Below are positions 36,739 through 46,317 of a stretch of DNA of 64,000 nucleotides, piece by piece. How positions within the stretch are numbered: position 1 is the first letter of the stretch; each line of letters begins with the position of its first letter. A model generated the notes under the pieces. The model worked only from the letters and a program-made list of their open reading frames with translations. It made no database searches and had not been told where the DNA came from. The position numbers were made by a program, and so were the translations under genes. Origin of the DNA: Leishmania mexicana MHOM/GT/2001/U1103 (lineage: Eukaryota > Euglenozoa > Kinetoplastea > Trypanosomatida > Trypanosomatidae); the NCBI RefSeq assembly GCF_000234665.1, contig NC_018336.1, forward strand, positions 289,069 through 353,068, read 5' to 3'.

Positions 36739-37395
36739 GGCCGGTGTGTCGATGACGGTGCTGTTTAGATGGCTGTCCGCCGCACGAGAGACGTATTAGG
36801 GAGCCCCAATCGCACGCCCAGGAAGGCGCGGGAGGGCGAGGGAAGGGCACACACATGCGGGCACATGCGTAGTGAGGCCCATTCAAAATGCCTTCTCTGT
36901 CCCCCCCCCCCTCAGCCCCTCGAGACGAATACAGCAGAAACGTGGAATCGAGCCCAGGGCACCCGGGGGGAGGCGGGGAGGCGTTGCGCTTTTCCCTCGT
37001 TGTGACCTTCGCATAGCACAGCCCTTTGGAGTGCGCGATGCCGCGGTATTGTGCTTCACTGCACGAGAGTCCAGCGCTCTTGCGATTGGGGTCGTGTGGT
37101 TGCGCTTCCACTGCCCGCCTCTCCTCCCCGCATCGCTTTCCTTCCTGCCTTGGCGCGTTGCTGCGCAGAGCGAAGAACGGCCTCCTGTCGACATGTGGGT
37201 GCGTGGTTGTGTGCGCGCTCTTCTCCTTCGCCTGTTCCTCTGGCGTACCACTCCCCCCCCCTCCCTCCCGTCACACCGACACTGCCACACGCATAAGTAG
37301 TCGCACAAGCGCACACACTCGCACCGCGTTGTTGCCCTTCTTTCCTTGGCGTTGCACTACCGCGGCCCTCCCCTCCCCCAACATCGTACCATCGC

Positions 37396-37397
37396 AG
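37396..37397 (+). promoter_or_regulatory. Probable spliced-leader acceptor AG directly touching the WD40 start codon
   Basis: First AG after the T/C tract at about 37328-37380; it is followed at once by ATG 37398, leaving no genomic 5'UTR. Confidence 0.45.
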
Positions 37398-40300
37398 ATG
37401 AGGGCTAGCGCGTCTGGCCGACCAAGAGGAGTGAGTCGTATGAAACCTTTCTGCAGTAAAAAAAAGCGCTTGGGGCCTGTGCGCGATGGTGCGAGCGCTG
37501 ATCGCTCCCAAGATGCATCGCTGGGTCAGTGGATCGCTACCGACGCCCTGCTTTCCAACCCGTCCGGGATCTCTTCGTCGGGCACGGCAGGTGGGCACCC
37601 CTCATCGCCACCCACCACCATGACAGCGACGACGACAGTAACCACAACCGCTATGTCCCGAAACACCGCCCGCAACGCTGCGACAACCGTAGAAAACCTG
37701 CACGAGTGGATCTTGGCTGTCAAGCAGCCATCTCTGCCTACTGCAACCTCCGCAGCTCCTACTGTTTCGGACACAGCGCAGGAGCGCGGGGTGCACAGAG
37801 TGCGCTCTGGCAGCGTCACAGTTAACGGCAGTAGGCGCCACAGCTCTGCATCGGTCGTGGCACGCCTCCCCCTGGAGGAGCGAATCGGTCTACCGGAGTT
37901 GAAGAGTATCATGCGCGCTTTCCAAGTGCCCCCGCTCGGGGAAGATGGCCAACTGTTAGAAGCACCATCAAGCGAACACCCAGGCAGCGGAACCGCTGAC
38001 GGTGTTGTAGCGCTACCGAAGACGCACCACTCGGCAAATGAACTGTCCAATATCGTTGCGGACCTCCACCGCAACTCACATTCAGCGCATCCGCCCGGCC
38101 AACACGGCACAGGTGACACCACTGGCGCGCATTCACCCGAAGAGGGTAAGCAACAGATGCACCTGCGTGCTCCTGCTGCTCCGCTTTCCTCATCGAGGCT
38201 AGCCTTGCGGAGCTTGTCTCAGGAGGAGTTCATCCACGCCATCCAGAGCGCAGTGCCGTCTGCCACTCTGCCCGAGATCCAGGCGCTGCTGAGCAAGACG
38301 ATCTCCGAGACGCAGGACACCGTCTCTTGGAATGAACTGACCGCGTTTCTGGTGAGCCGCTCGCGACAGAAGGCCGACCTAGCCCTCGAGAACCAGCGCT
38401 TCGTCCTTGGCGACCCGCCATGTGGGATGCGCTTCGATGACCAGCACAGCAGCTCCATCACCTGCGTCGCGGTGGAGCCGGTGCGCCGTCTCCTCGTAAC
38501 GGGCTGCAGTGCGGGCTCTGTGCGGGCCTGGAGCAGCGGCAGTGACCTTGCCTACCGAGGCCTACTGCTGCAGGTGGACAAGTGGATTGTGGGGCTGCAC
38601 TGGGGGTGCAATAAGCGTGTTCTCTACGTCGTCACCATGGATCGCTGGGTTTATATCCTGGACGGAGCCACGTTCGAGGTGCTCCGCGTCTACCACGGCC
38701 GTGGCATCACCCAGTCCTCGGTCAGCATGACGTACGCGAACGAGACGATCGACACTGTGCACGTCGGCGGGGTGGCACCATCGAAACTCACCGCATCGAG
38801 TGCTCGCCGCTACGGCAGCGCGCGCTTCATCCCACAGGGCATCGGGTCCCCGGATACATCGAGGACCCCGCCGTCGTCGCGTCCCCTCACTAGCCGCGCC
38901 GGCTCGCGGGAGTCGCATGAGGAGCGCACGCGGCGTCTGCTCTTCTCTGCCATGCACGTGTGCCGCGCCGTGCGTCCCACGAGCAAAGAGACGGAGGCCG
39001 CTGAGCACCCACACCGCAACGGGTCAGCACAGCCTGGGGATACCACCGCGGCAGCGGGTGCGAGCGCGTCACCGGCGTCCCCGTCATACACAGAGGTGTC
39101 ATCTCCTTTGCCTACAGCCACTCTGACGACGATGTACTCCCTCACAACCGCCGAGGCAGCTGAGGTGCTGCACCAGAACAACACCCCACTAACCGGGGCT
39201 GGCAGAGGCCCCTATGTTCACCAGCAACTGGCGGAGTGCGTTCTCACCGCCTTGATCGACCCTGTGACGGCGACGATGTTTCACGAATCTACTTTCCAAG
39301 AGGATGTGCTGATGCTGGGCACGAGCGCTGGTGACGTCTTTTTCTTTCAGCTTGCCCAGCATCACCACCTCAACGCAAATCGGGTGCTCGTGGCGCGGCA
39401 CGTCTTCCGCCAGCTGCACCGCGGCCGCGTCACAAAACTGGATCTTCTGTTGCCTCTGCATGCCCTAGTCAGCTCCGGCGACGACGGACACGTCCGCGTC
39501 ATGTCTCTCGTAACTGGAGAGCCATTTCGGTCCTTCTACGCGGCTGACCTCCCCGGGCAGCACGCGAGCGTAACCGACTTCCACCTGCACCCGCAGCTGA
39601 AGATGTTGCTGACTGTCGGCCCAGAGCGGCGTGCTCTCGTGTGGGAATGGACGCAGCCGTCTCCCATCGCACTGCTCGACCCAGCCAACAGCCCATGCTG
39701 TGGCGGCGCCTTCATTGGTGATCGAGTGCTGACGATTAGCCGCGATGGGGTGCTGCACGTCTACGACTGCAAAGGGTTTCACCTCCAGCAGCAAGTCTCC
39801 TTGGCCACGGCCGGCTCCCTCGATCGCTTCGGCAGCGCTGTCGGGGCCAGCCACTCCACCATCTCGAAGATGCACGTGGACGAGGCGCGGCAGCGGGTGC
39901 TGTGCTTTGGGCACTTCCCCTTTTGCTTGCGCGTGAAGTGGCAGGTCTCCTCTGGCTTTCCGGAGCGCTACCGAGGTCACCACGTGCCGATTCTCAAGAC
40001 GCTGTCCTCGCGTGCCTTTCGGCAGGTGGTGACGGTGGGCACAGACGGCGTCGTCATGACGTGGACTCCTCGGACAGGGACGAACGAGTTTTCCTTTCCA
40101 CTCTCGAACTTCTCGAACACGGCAACAGCGTCAGTCCCGCTTCGACCGACAGCTGTCTCCATGGACCTCTTACAGCGCCGCCTACTCACGGGCTTTGCTG
40201 ACGGGGTCATGGTTGTATGGAACATCCTGAACGGTCAAGTCGAGCGCGTCTTAACAGCTGCCGCTCCAGCAGCGTTACCGTCGCCTTCGTCCTCGCTGAC

Positions 40301-42608
40301 GACTTCGAGGGGCACAGCGAGGACGAGAGCGAAGCCGATGTCCGGCCGTGGTAGGTCTGCCGCCACCGCCTCTGTGGAGCGAGCTGCGGCGACGGCGACA
40401 GCGGTGGCGCTGACATCACCGAGCCGCGATGTCACCGCAGTTGGCTCGCTTCTGCGCCACCGCTCCATTTCGTACGTCTTCGTCCTCGGCTCGCGCATGT
40501 ACGTGGACGCGGCGGTGGAAAGCTCTGGTGCCGCAGAGCGGCGCAGCGGTCTTCAACTCGGCGAATACTCTACCACCTCGGCGTCATCGTGGACGGTGCC
40601 GAGTGCATTTGGCGATGTGACAACGCTAGTGCAGCTAGGGATGCAGCTTATTGGGTGCGCGACCACCTCTGGAGCAATTCTGGTGTACAACGTGCTCTTC
40701 GATCGGCAGGAAGGTGCCCCGCTGTGGGTGCACGAGTCTCTGCTATCCCCGACGTGGGCCGCCGGCGGCACTCTCTCTCCGACATCAACGGTAAACACCG
40801 CATACGATTTCGCCAGCGTTGGAGGTCCGAGTACATTACTGTGGAGAAACGGCACCGTGTCGGCTGCCGGCCGGCGGATGAGCGGCAGCGGCGTGCTTGC
40901 CGGAACGCAAGGTCGGCGCGCCGTCCCTGGCCCCGCCACGCTCTTCCTCGAGTCCCTTGTGAACAGAGCCGGGGCTGCTGGAGCGGCCCAGGCTGCCGGT
41001 GCTGACCCGGCGGCCGCGGCGGCAGCGACGACAGGCGCAGTTGTCTCGCGCGCAAGCTGCCTCATGACGCTGCCGGCTGTCCACCCCCGGCTGCTGTTCG
41101 TGGGACAGGAGGACGGCACCGTGTCGTTCTGGCACACGCTGCGTCGCGTTTGCCTGGGTGCCGTGAGTTTGACAGCTGCGGCTGGTGTCGAGGATGGGAG
41201 GCAAGGGGAGGGCACGGAGTGGGGTGGAGGCGAGACGGTGGTGGACATGGACATGGAGGAGACAGACGGGCAAACGCTCGTGTTCGGCGACGGTGAGGGT
41301 AAGGTTCACGTATGCCGTTTGAAGTGGAAGCTGCTGGTGGACTTGCGCGAGCAGACGGCTGCTCTCGCGATGCCCAATCTGGCCTTGTACTGCCGGACGC
41401 CAACGCCAGCGAAGGAGAAACTTCCCGCGGTTGCAGCTTTGACAGCGAGCTCAGCAGAGGATGCGACGGCCTCCGAACGGGCGCTGCCGGTGCTGCAAGA
41501 ACTGGAGCGCGTGCACGTGTTTTCAAGTGGGCTCAAGCTGTCCGGCATTTGTCTTGTCCACGCAGACGAGGAGACCGCGGTCGTCCGTCCCGCCGCGCCG
41601 CTGCCCAAGACGAAGACTAGCGCCGAAGATGTCGGCACGACACCGGAAGAGGGCGGGAGCAGAGACGCACCCCGTTCCTCGCTGGGGATGCACAAGTATA
41701 CGGACAGGCCTCGTCTGCTCATCATCTGCACTGGCATCGATCACTTTGTGCGTGTCTTCACGTTGGCAGGCGTCCCCATTGGAGAGCTCGGAATGGACGA
41801 ATGGGACACGACGCGGCCGTCGACCTTTCGCTTCATTGGCGAACCGACCGTCCCGCCTGCCGTACCGCTGCCGTGCTCGCTTGCCGGCAACTTCACTTGG
41901 CAGCAAGACGGACACGACAAGATCAAGGGGAGCGGCTGCTACCACGATTACTTGGCCGACCTTTACGCGACGCACCATGCACGACCTGCGATGGTGGCCG
42001 GGCCTATCAAGGGGCTTGCATGCAATGGCAACATGCCGTTCGGTTGCATCGCAACGTCACGGCGAACGATGGGTGGAACCGTCTACCTCGGCTGCCCCGG
42101 CAGCTCCCCGTCCCGCGCCGCCGTCAAGACGTCGTTGGTGGCCCGTCCGTCACCTGCTCTCGACGCCCCACACTCGGTGGATAGGGTCGGGCGCGCCGTG
42201 GGAGTGGACACGCGGCAGAGCCACGGACACTCAAAACTTGTCGCTTTCACGAAGAGCGCCGAAACGGGCACGAGGGCAAAACCCGAGCTCTTCGCCGAGG
42301 ACGGTTGCAGCCTTCCCCCGTCTCGCCTGAGCCCCGCCAACCAAGGCTTCCACGCACGCCTCCGGCGAAACACACGGTACTTGTGCGAGAAAGACCGACT
42401 CACTCGCGGACTGCTAAAGCACTCGTATGTACGCCAGCTCCAGCAACTCCACCGCCAGGGGCACGCATCGTCGTCGTCGTCGTCGTCCCACCAGCCGCCG
42501 GCAGTGCTACCCGAGCTGCCTGCCATCCCGTCCAGTACCCCCGCGACACCATCTGCTGCAGCCAGCGTGCACAGCGAATCCGCTGGACAAAGCAAGGCTG
42601 CAGAGTAG
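37398..42608 (+). CDS. Very large WD40-repeat protein with an EF-hand-like N-terminal region (WDR49/WDR64-like layout)
   Basis: 1736 aa from ATG 37398; ATG 37440 is an alternative. Residues ~160-320 hold two helix-rich stretches (LPELKSIMRAFQVPP; SQEEFIHAIQSAVPSATLPE, then DTVSWNELTAFLVSR) that resemble a degenerate EF-hand pair. WD-type repeats begin at ~352 (SITCVAVEPVRRLLVTGCSA then GSVRAWSSG) and recur: VYILDG, KLDLLLPLHALVSSGDDGHV, MLLTVGPERRALVWEW, VVTVGTDGVVMTWTPRTG, RRLLTGFADGVMVVWNILNG, LLFVGQEDGTVSFWHTL. Long Ala/Ser/Thr insertions separate blades. This EF-hand-plus-double-propeller order is that of WDR49/64-type proteins, some of which are ciliary; a flagellar role is inferred only. 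A poly-Ser run (TCG repeats) lies near 42475. It ends at TAG 42606-42608, but the frame stays open beyond it. Confidence 0.8.
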   Translation: MRASASGRPRGVSRMKPFCSKKKRLGPVRDGASADRSQDASLGQWIATDALLSNPSGISSSGTAGGHPSSPPTTMTATTTVTTTAMSRNTARNAATTVENLHEWILAVKQPSLPTATSAAPTVSDTAQERGVHRVRSGSVTVNGSRRHSSASVVARLPLEERIGLPELKSIMRAFQVPPLGEDGQLLEAPSSEHPGSGTADGVVALPKTHHSANELSNIVADLHRNSHSAHPPGQHGTGDTTGAHSPEEGKQQMHLRAPAAPLSSSRLALRSLSQEEFIHAIQSAVPSATLPEIQALLSKTISETQDTVSWNELTAFLVSRSRQKADLALENQRFVLGDPPCGMRFDDQHSSSITCVAVEPVRRLLVTGCSAGSVRAWSSGSDLAYRGLLLQVDKWIVGLHWGCNKRVLYVVTMDRWVYILDGATFEVLRVYHGRGITQSSVSMTYANETIDTVHVGGVAPSKLTASSARRYGSARFIPQGIGSPDTSRTPPSSRPLTSRAGSRESHEERTRRLLFSAMHVCRAVRPTSKETEAAEHPHRNGSAQPGDTTAAAGASASPASPSYTEVSSPLPTATLTTMYSLTTAEAAEVLHQNNTPLTGAGRGPYVHQQLAECVLTALIDPVTATMFHESTFQEDVLMLGTSAGDVFFFQLAQHHHLNANRVLVARHVFRQLHRGRVTKLDLLLPLHALVSSGDDGHVRVMSLVTGEPFRSFYAADLPGQHASVTDFHLHPQLKMLLTVGPERRALVWEWTQPSPIALLDPANSPCCGGAFIGDRVLTISRDGVLHVYDCKGFHLQQQVSLATAGSLDRFGSAVGASHSTISKMHVDEARQRVLCFGHFPFCLRVKWQVSSGFPERYRGHHVPILKTLSSRAFRQVVTVGTDGVVMTWTPRTGTNEFSFPLSNFSNTATASVPLRPTAVSMDLLQRRLLTGFADGVMVVWNILNGQVERVLTAAAPAALPSPSSSLTTSRGTARTRAKPMSGRGRSAATASVERAAATATAVALTSPSRDVTAVGSLLRHRSISYVFVLGSRMYVDAAVESSGAAERRSGLQLGEYSTTSASSWTVPSAFGDVTTLVQLGMQLIGCATTSGAILVYNVLFDRQEGAPLWVHESLLSPTWAAGGTLSPTSTVNTAYDFASVGGPSTLLWRNGTVSAAGRRMSGSGVLAGTQGRRAVPGPATLFLESLVNRAGAAGAAQAAGADPAAAAAATTGAVVSRASCLMTLPAVHPRLLFVGQEDGTVSFWHTLRRVCLGAVSLTAAAGVEDGRQGEGTEWGGGETVVDMDMEETDGQTLVFGDGEGKVHVCRLKWKLLVDLREQTAALAMPNLALYCRTPTPAKEKLPAVAALTASSAEDATASERALPVLQELERVHVFSSGLKLSGICLVHADEETAVVRPAAPLPKTKTSAEDVGTTPEEGGSRDAPRSSLGMHKYTDRPRLLIICTGIDHFVRVFTLAGVPIGELGMDEWDTTRPSTFRFIGEPTVPPAVPLPCSLAGNFTWQQDGHDKIKGSGCYHDYLADLYATHHARPAMVAGPIKGLACNGNMPFGCIATSRRTMGGTVYLGCPGSSPSRAAVKTSLVARPSPALDAPHSVDRVGRAVGVDTRQSHGHSKLVAFTKSAETGTRAKPELFAEDGCSLPPSRLSPANQGFHARLRRNTRYLCEKDRLTRGLLKHSYVRQLQQLHRQGHASSSSSSSHQPPAVLPELPAIPSSTPATPSAAASVHSESAGQSKAAE

Positions 42609-43142
42609 CTTCGCGGGTCGCTGGAGCATGCCGCCGAAACCTCTGCAAACGTACCAGATGAGCCGCATGAGCCTTGCCTCGTTTTCGTCGCGCTGCGCCG
42701 CAGGATTGCTTGCACAGTATCTCTGTCAAACGACGCGAAAGCGTCCATGACGCGCCCCCATCCCAGCACGGCCTCCACGACTGCGCCTCACGGCGCCGAT
42801 GGAAGCCCGTGGAATCACTCGCGGCAGTTGTGTTGCATGGTTGCGGCACCGTTTTCCATGAGCATGGTGGCGCAGCTCAACCTGAACGCGACTGAGGCAC
42901 CGCTTCTCGATCCGCCGTCTCCCGTGGGGATCGTCGCTGGAAAAGGCGTCCCATCGTTGGTGAGGCAATCGTCACCGCTGACTGTTCCACATTCACACGA
43001 GCAGGCGACAAGTACTCGCACGCAAAGCCCCACTAACCTCGCACGCGGTCTCCACATCTGTGGCAATAAGAATCACGGCGATGGCGAATCTCGGCGGCCG
43101 TCCCGCTTTGAGGGAGCGAGCCCTCGCGAACGCCGTGCGTGA
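42609..43142 (+). pseudogene. Open extension of the WD40 frame past its stop codon
   Basis: In the WD40 frame, the 177 codons after TAG 42606-42608 are all sense codons up to TGA 43140-43142. The sequence has coding-like composition, with mixed polar and hydrophobic residues (PCLVFVALRRRIACTVSL near 42672-42725) and no microsatellite or polypyrimidine tract, unlike every other intergenic stretch here. There is no acceptor for a separate gene. It may be a former C-terminus cut off by a new stop, a readthrough extension, or a sequencing error at the stop. It is called a pseudogene segment only for lack of a better type. Confidence 0.4.
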
Positions 43143-43497
43143 CGTGCTGATCAACGCAGCGGGACCGCTGTCCGCAGCTGCCCTCCAAAAGCGAAGCAGA
43201 GTCGTCATCGGGCAACAGCGATTTACATACCGTTCTTCTTACCTGTCTCTCGAGCGGGCGGGTCTCGTCGTGAGCACCCGTGCAGCGGCGGCGCAGGAGC
43301 TGAAAAAAGCCCGCCAAGAGGTTTCTGGGAAAAGTGGCGTTGCAGGTGTGCAGGGCACTAGCGGGAGAGCTATTAACGCCCTCCTTGGAATGCTAACGGC
43401 GGCAGCACTCGAGCATGGCGCTACCGACATGCACTCGGCGGGGAGACTGGGACCGCAGCGGCGAGGGGGAGGGTGTGTGTGTGCTTGTGTGTCGTGA
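43081..43497 (+). CDS. Possible small protein or frameshifted tail, 138 aa
   Basis: ATG 43081 opens a 138-aa frame (start MANLGGRPALRERALANAVR) overlapping the WD40-frame extension by 62 bp in another frame. Residues ~1-80 look globular and helical, ending ...SLERAGLVVS like a small winged-helix; the tail is Gly/Arg/Cys-rich and runs into a GT microsatellite, so the real end is doubtful. No polypyrimidine acceptor precedes it, so it is either the frameshifted continuation of the WD40 gene or an independent gene with an unseen leader. I do not recognise a family. Confidence 0.35.
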   Translation: MANLGGRPALRERALANAVRDVLINAAGPLSAAALQKRSRVVIGQQRFTYRSSYLSLERAGLVVSTRAAAAQELKKARQEVSGKSGVAGVQGTSGRAINALLGMLTAAALEHGATDMHSAGRLGPQRRGGGCVCACVS

Positions 43498-44413
43498 TGA
43501 AAAGCAGACGATGATATAGCCGGAGTACCCCGCAGCACTGCGCGATATGGAACGGGTGCTGGAGTGTGTATGAGCCTGTTCATGTCACCGGGCAGATGGG
43601 TCCACCGGGTAGTGTTTCCCGTAACCCTTCCCCTGTTATACTGCTCGAATACCATTCAGGAAGCGTTTCTCTGTGTGTGTGTGTATGTGTGTGCGTGCTT
43701 TTTTAGTCCCTGCGTTGATTGCGGCACACAAGCACACACACACAACACCAGCACCCTCTTCTTCTTCCTGCGCCTCCCCTCGTGGTGCTCTCCTCCACCG
43801 CGGCCCCTCTCCCAACAACACCATCTCACCACTCCTTTCTCTGTCCCCGGCAGTGGGGAGTTGCTGATACGTTTCTCTCTCTCTTTGGTAAGACCCCTGC
43901 CCTGTTTTCGGGGGTTGTTGTGTGGGTGCGTATCTGTGTGTGTGTGTGTGTTTCCCAGAATCCTTTGCCTCCGACCTCCAAGACAACGCCAAAGCATTAT
44001 AGCTACGCATATATATCCCCTCCCCCTCTCCCTCTCCCTCTCTACACACATATGTATACATCATATCTAGCTCCATGCATTATCACGATGTACTCTCCTC
44101 CCCGACCCTTCCGTCTCCCCTCTCTCTCTCGATGCAGTTGACGTCACCACGCGTCTTTGTCTATTCTTTTCCTGTTGTTGTTGGCAGACACGTGCAATGT
44201 TTTTCGTTTCTCTCCGCTCGAACTCTCTGTTTGTGTACAGCTTGTACGTACGTCCGTGGGTGTATAGTCATCTGCATGTGCGTGTGTGTGTATGCTCTCA
44301 CATGCCGAAGCTCCCCTTCCTCTGATCTCTCGTCGTGTTCACTCTCTCTGCCAGCTCGCTCGCTCTCCTATGCATTTTTTCTTTTTCTTGTGTCTGTACC
44401 GACGCTGCGACCC
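43498..44413. other. Intergenic region upstream of repeat copy D
   Basis: No gene is seen; GT/CA microsatellites and T/C tracts dominate, with short TA-rich patches near 44008 and 44050. Confidence 0.6.
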
Positions 44414-44977
44414 CCTCACGACGGGGTGCGGGCGCACCTCGGTGCGTGGCATTTCAAGGCCCAGCGGCACCCTCCTCCCCCATCTCCTATCCCCATCCCT
44501 ATCCCTGCCCAATGCCGAGCCACCTCTGGCGCCGACAGGGCCGAGTGCCTGCGACTCAGCGCAGTCAGGGCGGTGCATCGCTGCTGATCGCGGACCGTCA
44601 GCTCCTGGACGGCGTGGCGTCCGGGTGATCTGCAGCCGCGAACGCACGTGTGCACTCTCCACATGATGGGCAGAGTGTCCGCGTGACGCGAACGCATCCC
44701 ACCACCCGGCCCTCGCACTGCCCGCTGGTGTGGGGAAGCCTGAGCCACCCACTCCCCTCGAGGGGAGGGGATGCACCAGGGGTGGCAGCCGGCATAGCGG
44801 GGGAGCGGCTGTGAGGCGGTGGGTGAGGGGGCAGCGCTTGAGGGCGGTGGGGGGCGGTGCTCACAAAGCCGAGTCGGCGCATCTGGTGTGACGCGTGCGT
44901 GCCTGTGGCATGCTTTGTCCCACGCTGGTGGGGCCCTGAGGCAGGGCGGGGATGGGGCCGGCGTTGAGCTCGTGCTG
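44414..44977 (+). mobile_element. SIDER-like degenerate retroposon, copy D
   Basis: Starts at CCTCACGACGG like copies A and C and runs to GCTCGTGCTG, losing the last few bases (GGTACGGCAGAGCA). A patch at about 44611-44650 differs strongly from the other copies. The palindrome carries the same mismatch as copy B. Same strand as the genes. Confidence 0.65.
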
Positions 44978-46317
44978 TTTAGCAGGATGGGCACGTTAAA
45001 CGAGAGAATGTATCCCAACCTTCTCGCGCGAACATGCCGACTTACATGTGCTTGCGGAGTGGCGTGAGTTGTTGTAGGCCGCGCCAGGAACCGAAAATGG
45101 ACAAAACAAGGGGCAGTGATCGCGGCAGCAGCACTACCGGAAGCGTGCGCATGCCGAAAAGGCCGGACAAGTATGCCTTGTTCACATTCTCTGTGATCCA
45201 ACCCGTTCTTTGGTGGGCAGCAACGAAACGGGACTGGCACGCCGCCACACGCAACTGGGTGTGCGCATCCGTCATGACTCGCTTTCGACGCGCAGTTGCC
45301 GTTCTTCCTTTGTTCGGTTGCTCCTTCTGTTTTCCTTGCCGACGAACTCTGCGCCACCTCGGCGATTCACCCCCTTCACGGATCACCGCCTTTTGCTTCC
45401 CAGGCGTCCCTATCTCACTCAGCGCTTCTTCTCTTCCCTTTTCCTTGTCTCACATACGGGACCTACTCCATCTACCGACGATGTGGCACGGACACGTATA
45501 GCCACCGCAAGAGCAGAACCTGAAGCCTCGGCACATTGGTTTGCCGAAAGTGCACCCTCATAATTCCCTCCTCTCTTTTTCTCCGTATTCTGAGCTACGA
45601 CTTGACACGCGCACACCGGCACGAACCTTGCCACTCCCTATCTCGCGTGTTCGGCGTGTCTGCCTCCTGTATATTTTCTGCGTCTATGTGCGCCGTCGAG
45701 CAGCTTGCACTCCTTCTCTCATTGCCGAGCACCTTTACCGCACACCTCATCTTCTCCATTCCTCTCCTTCCACACACGTAAGCCCCCCCCCTCCACCGTC
45801 TCTCACGCACACACACACACTCACACACGGTCTTCGCACACATCGGCGTCGGTTTCCGCAGGCAACAGAAAAGTTGTCGCACAAGCCTCCTCACCCCCTG
45901 GCAGCAGCACACGCGCTGACGTTTTCTCTCTCTTCTCCTCGCCTTCCTTTGTCCCCTCCGTCCTCGTTGTGTCCCTGCCACTCAGCGCCTCGTCTCTTCA
46001 TTGTGTTGTTGCTCTTGTTCCGGGCCCGCTCTCGCCTCCCCCCCCCACCGCTCACTTACCCTATTCTTCGTGTTCTAATATACGTGTCTGTGTGCGTGTG
46101 CTCGTGTTCCCCCACCGTTTCTCGCCACATCTTTGTCGCCTGCTCAGGGCGCTTGCAGTCGCTCTCGCTCTCGCCCATCGTTTTGCTCAGTGCTTGCTTA
46201 CAGACCTTACTGAGTCACAGCACGGGAGAGCTTCGTGGTGCGTTGCACGTCACGTCCTCCTCTTGTGTCCTTTGCTGCGCCTCTCCCCAACGGCAAAGAG
46301 AGAAAAAAAACATAGCA
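44978..46317. other. Intergenic region and NAPRT 5' leader
   Basis: No convincing gene is seen. T/C-rich sequence at about 45983-46070 precedes AG 46146-46147 with no earlier AG; CA repeats lie near 45810-45827. Confidence 0.6.
46146..46147 (+). promoter_or_regulatory. Probable spliced-leader acceptor AG for nicotinate phosphoribosyltransferase
   Basis: First AG after the T/C-rich stretch at 45983-46070; 170-nt genomic 5'UTR to ATG 46318. Confidence 0.5.

Larger units (their letters stand above)
36679..37397. other. Intergenic region
   Basis: No gene is seen. A GT microsatellite lies at 36705-36738, a C run near 36901-36912, and T/C-rich sequence at about 37328-37380 before AG 37396-37397. 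Confidence 0.6.

Noticed and set aside
37026..37397. 124-codon upstream extension of the WD40 gene
   Set aside because: It crosses the polypyrimidine tract and acceptor and has leader-like composition.
45034..45501. 155-aa frame between repeat copy D and NAPRT
   Set aside because: Composition is mixed and its end is a T/C-rich translation; no motif supports it.
45541..46317. 259-codon upstream extension of NAPRT
   Set aside because: No similarity to the family, low-complexity, and lies across the likely acceptor at 46146-46147.
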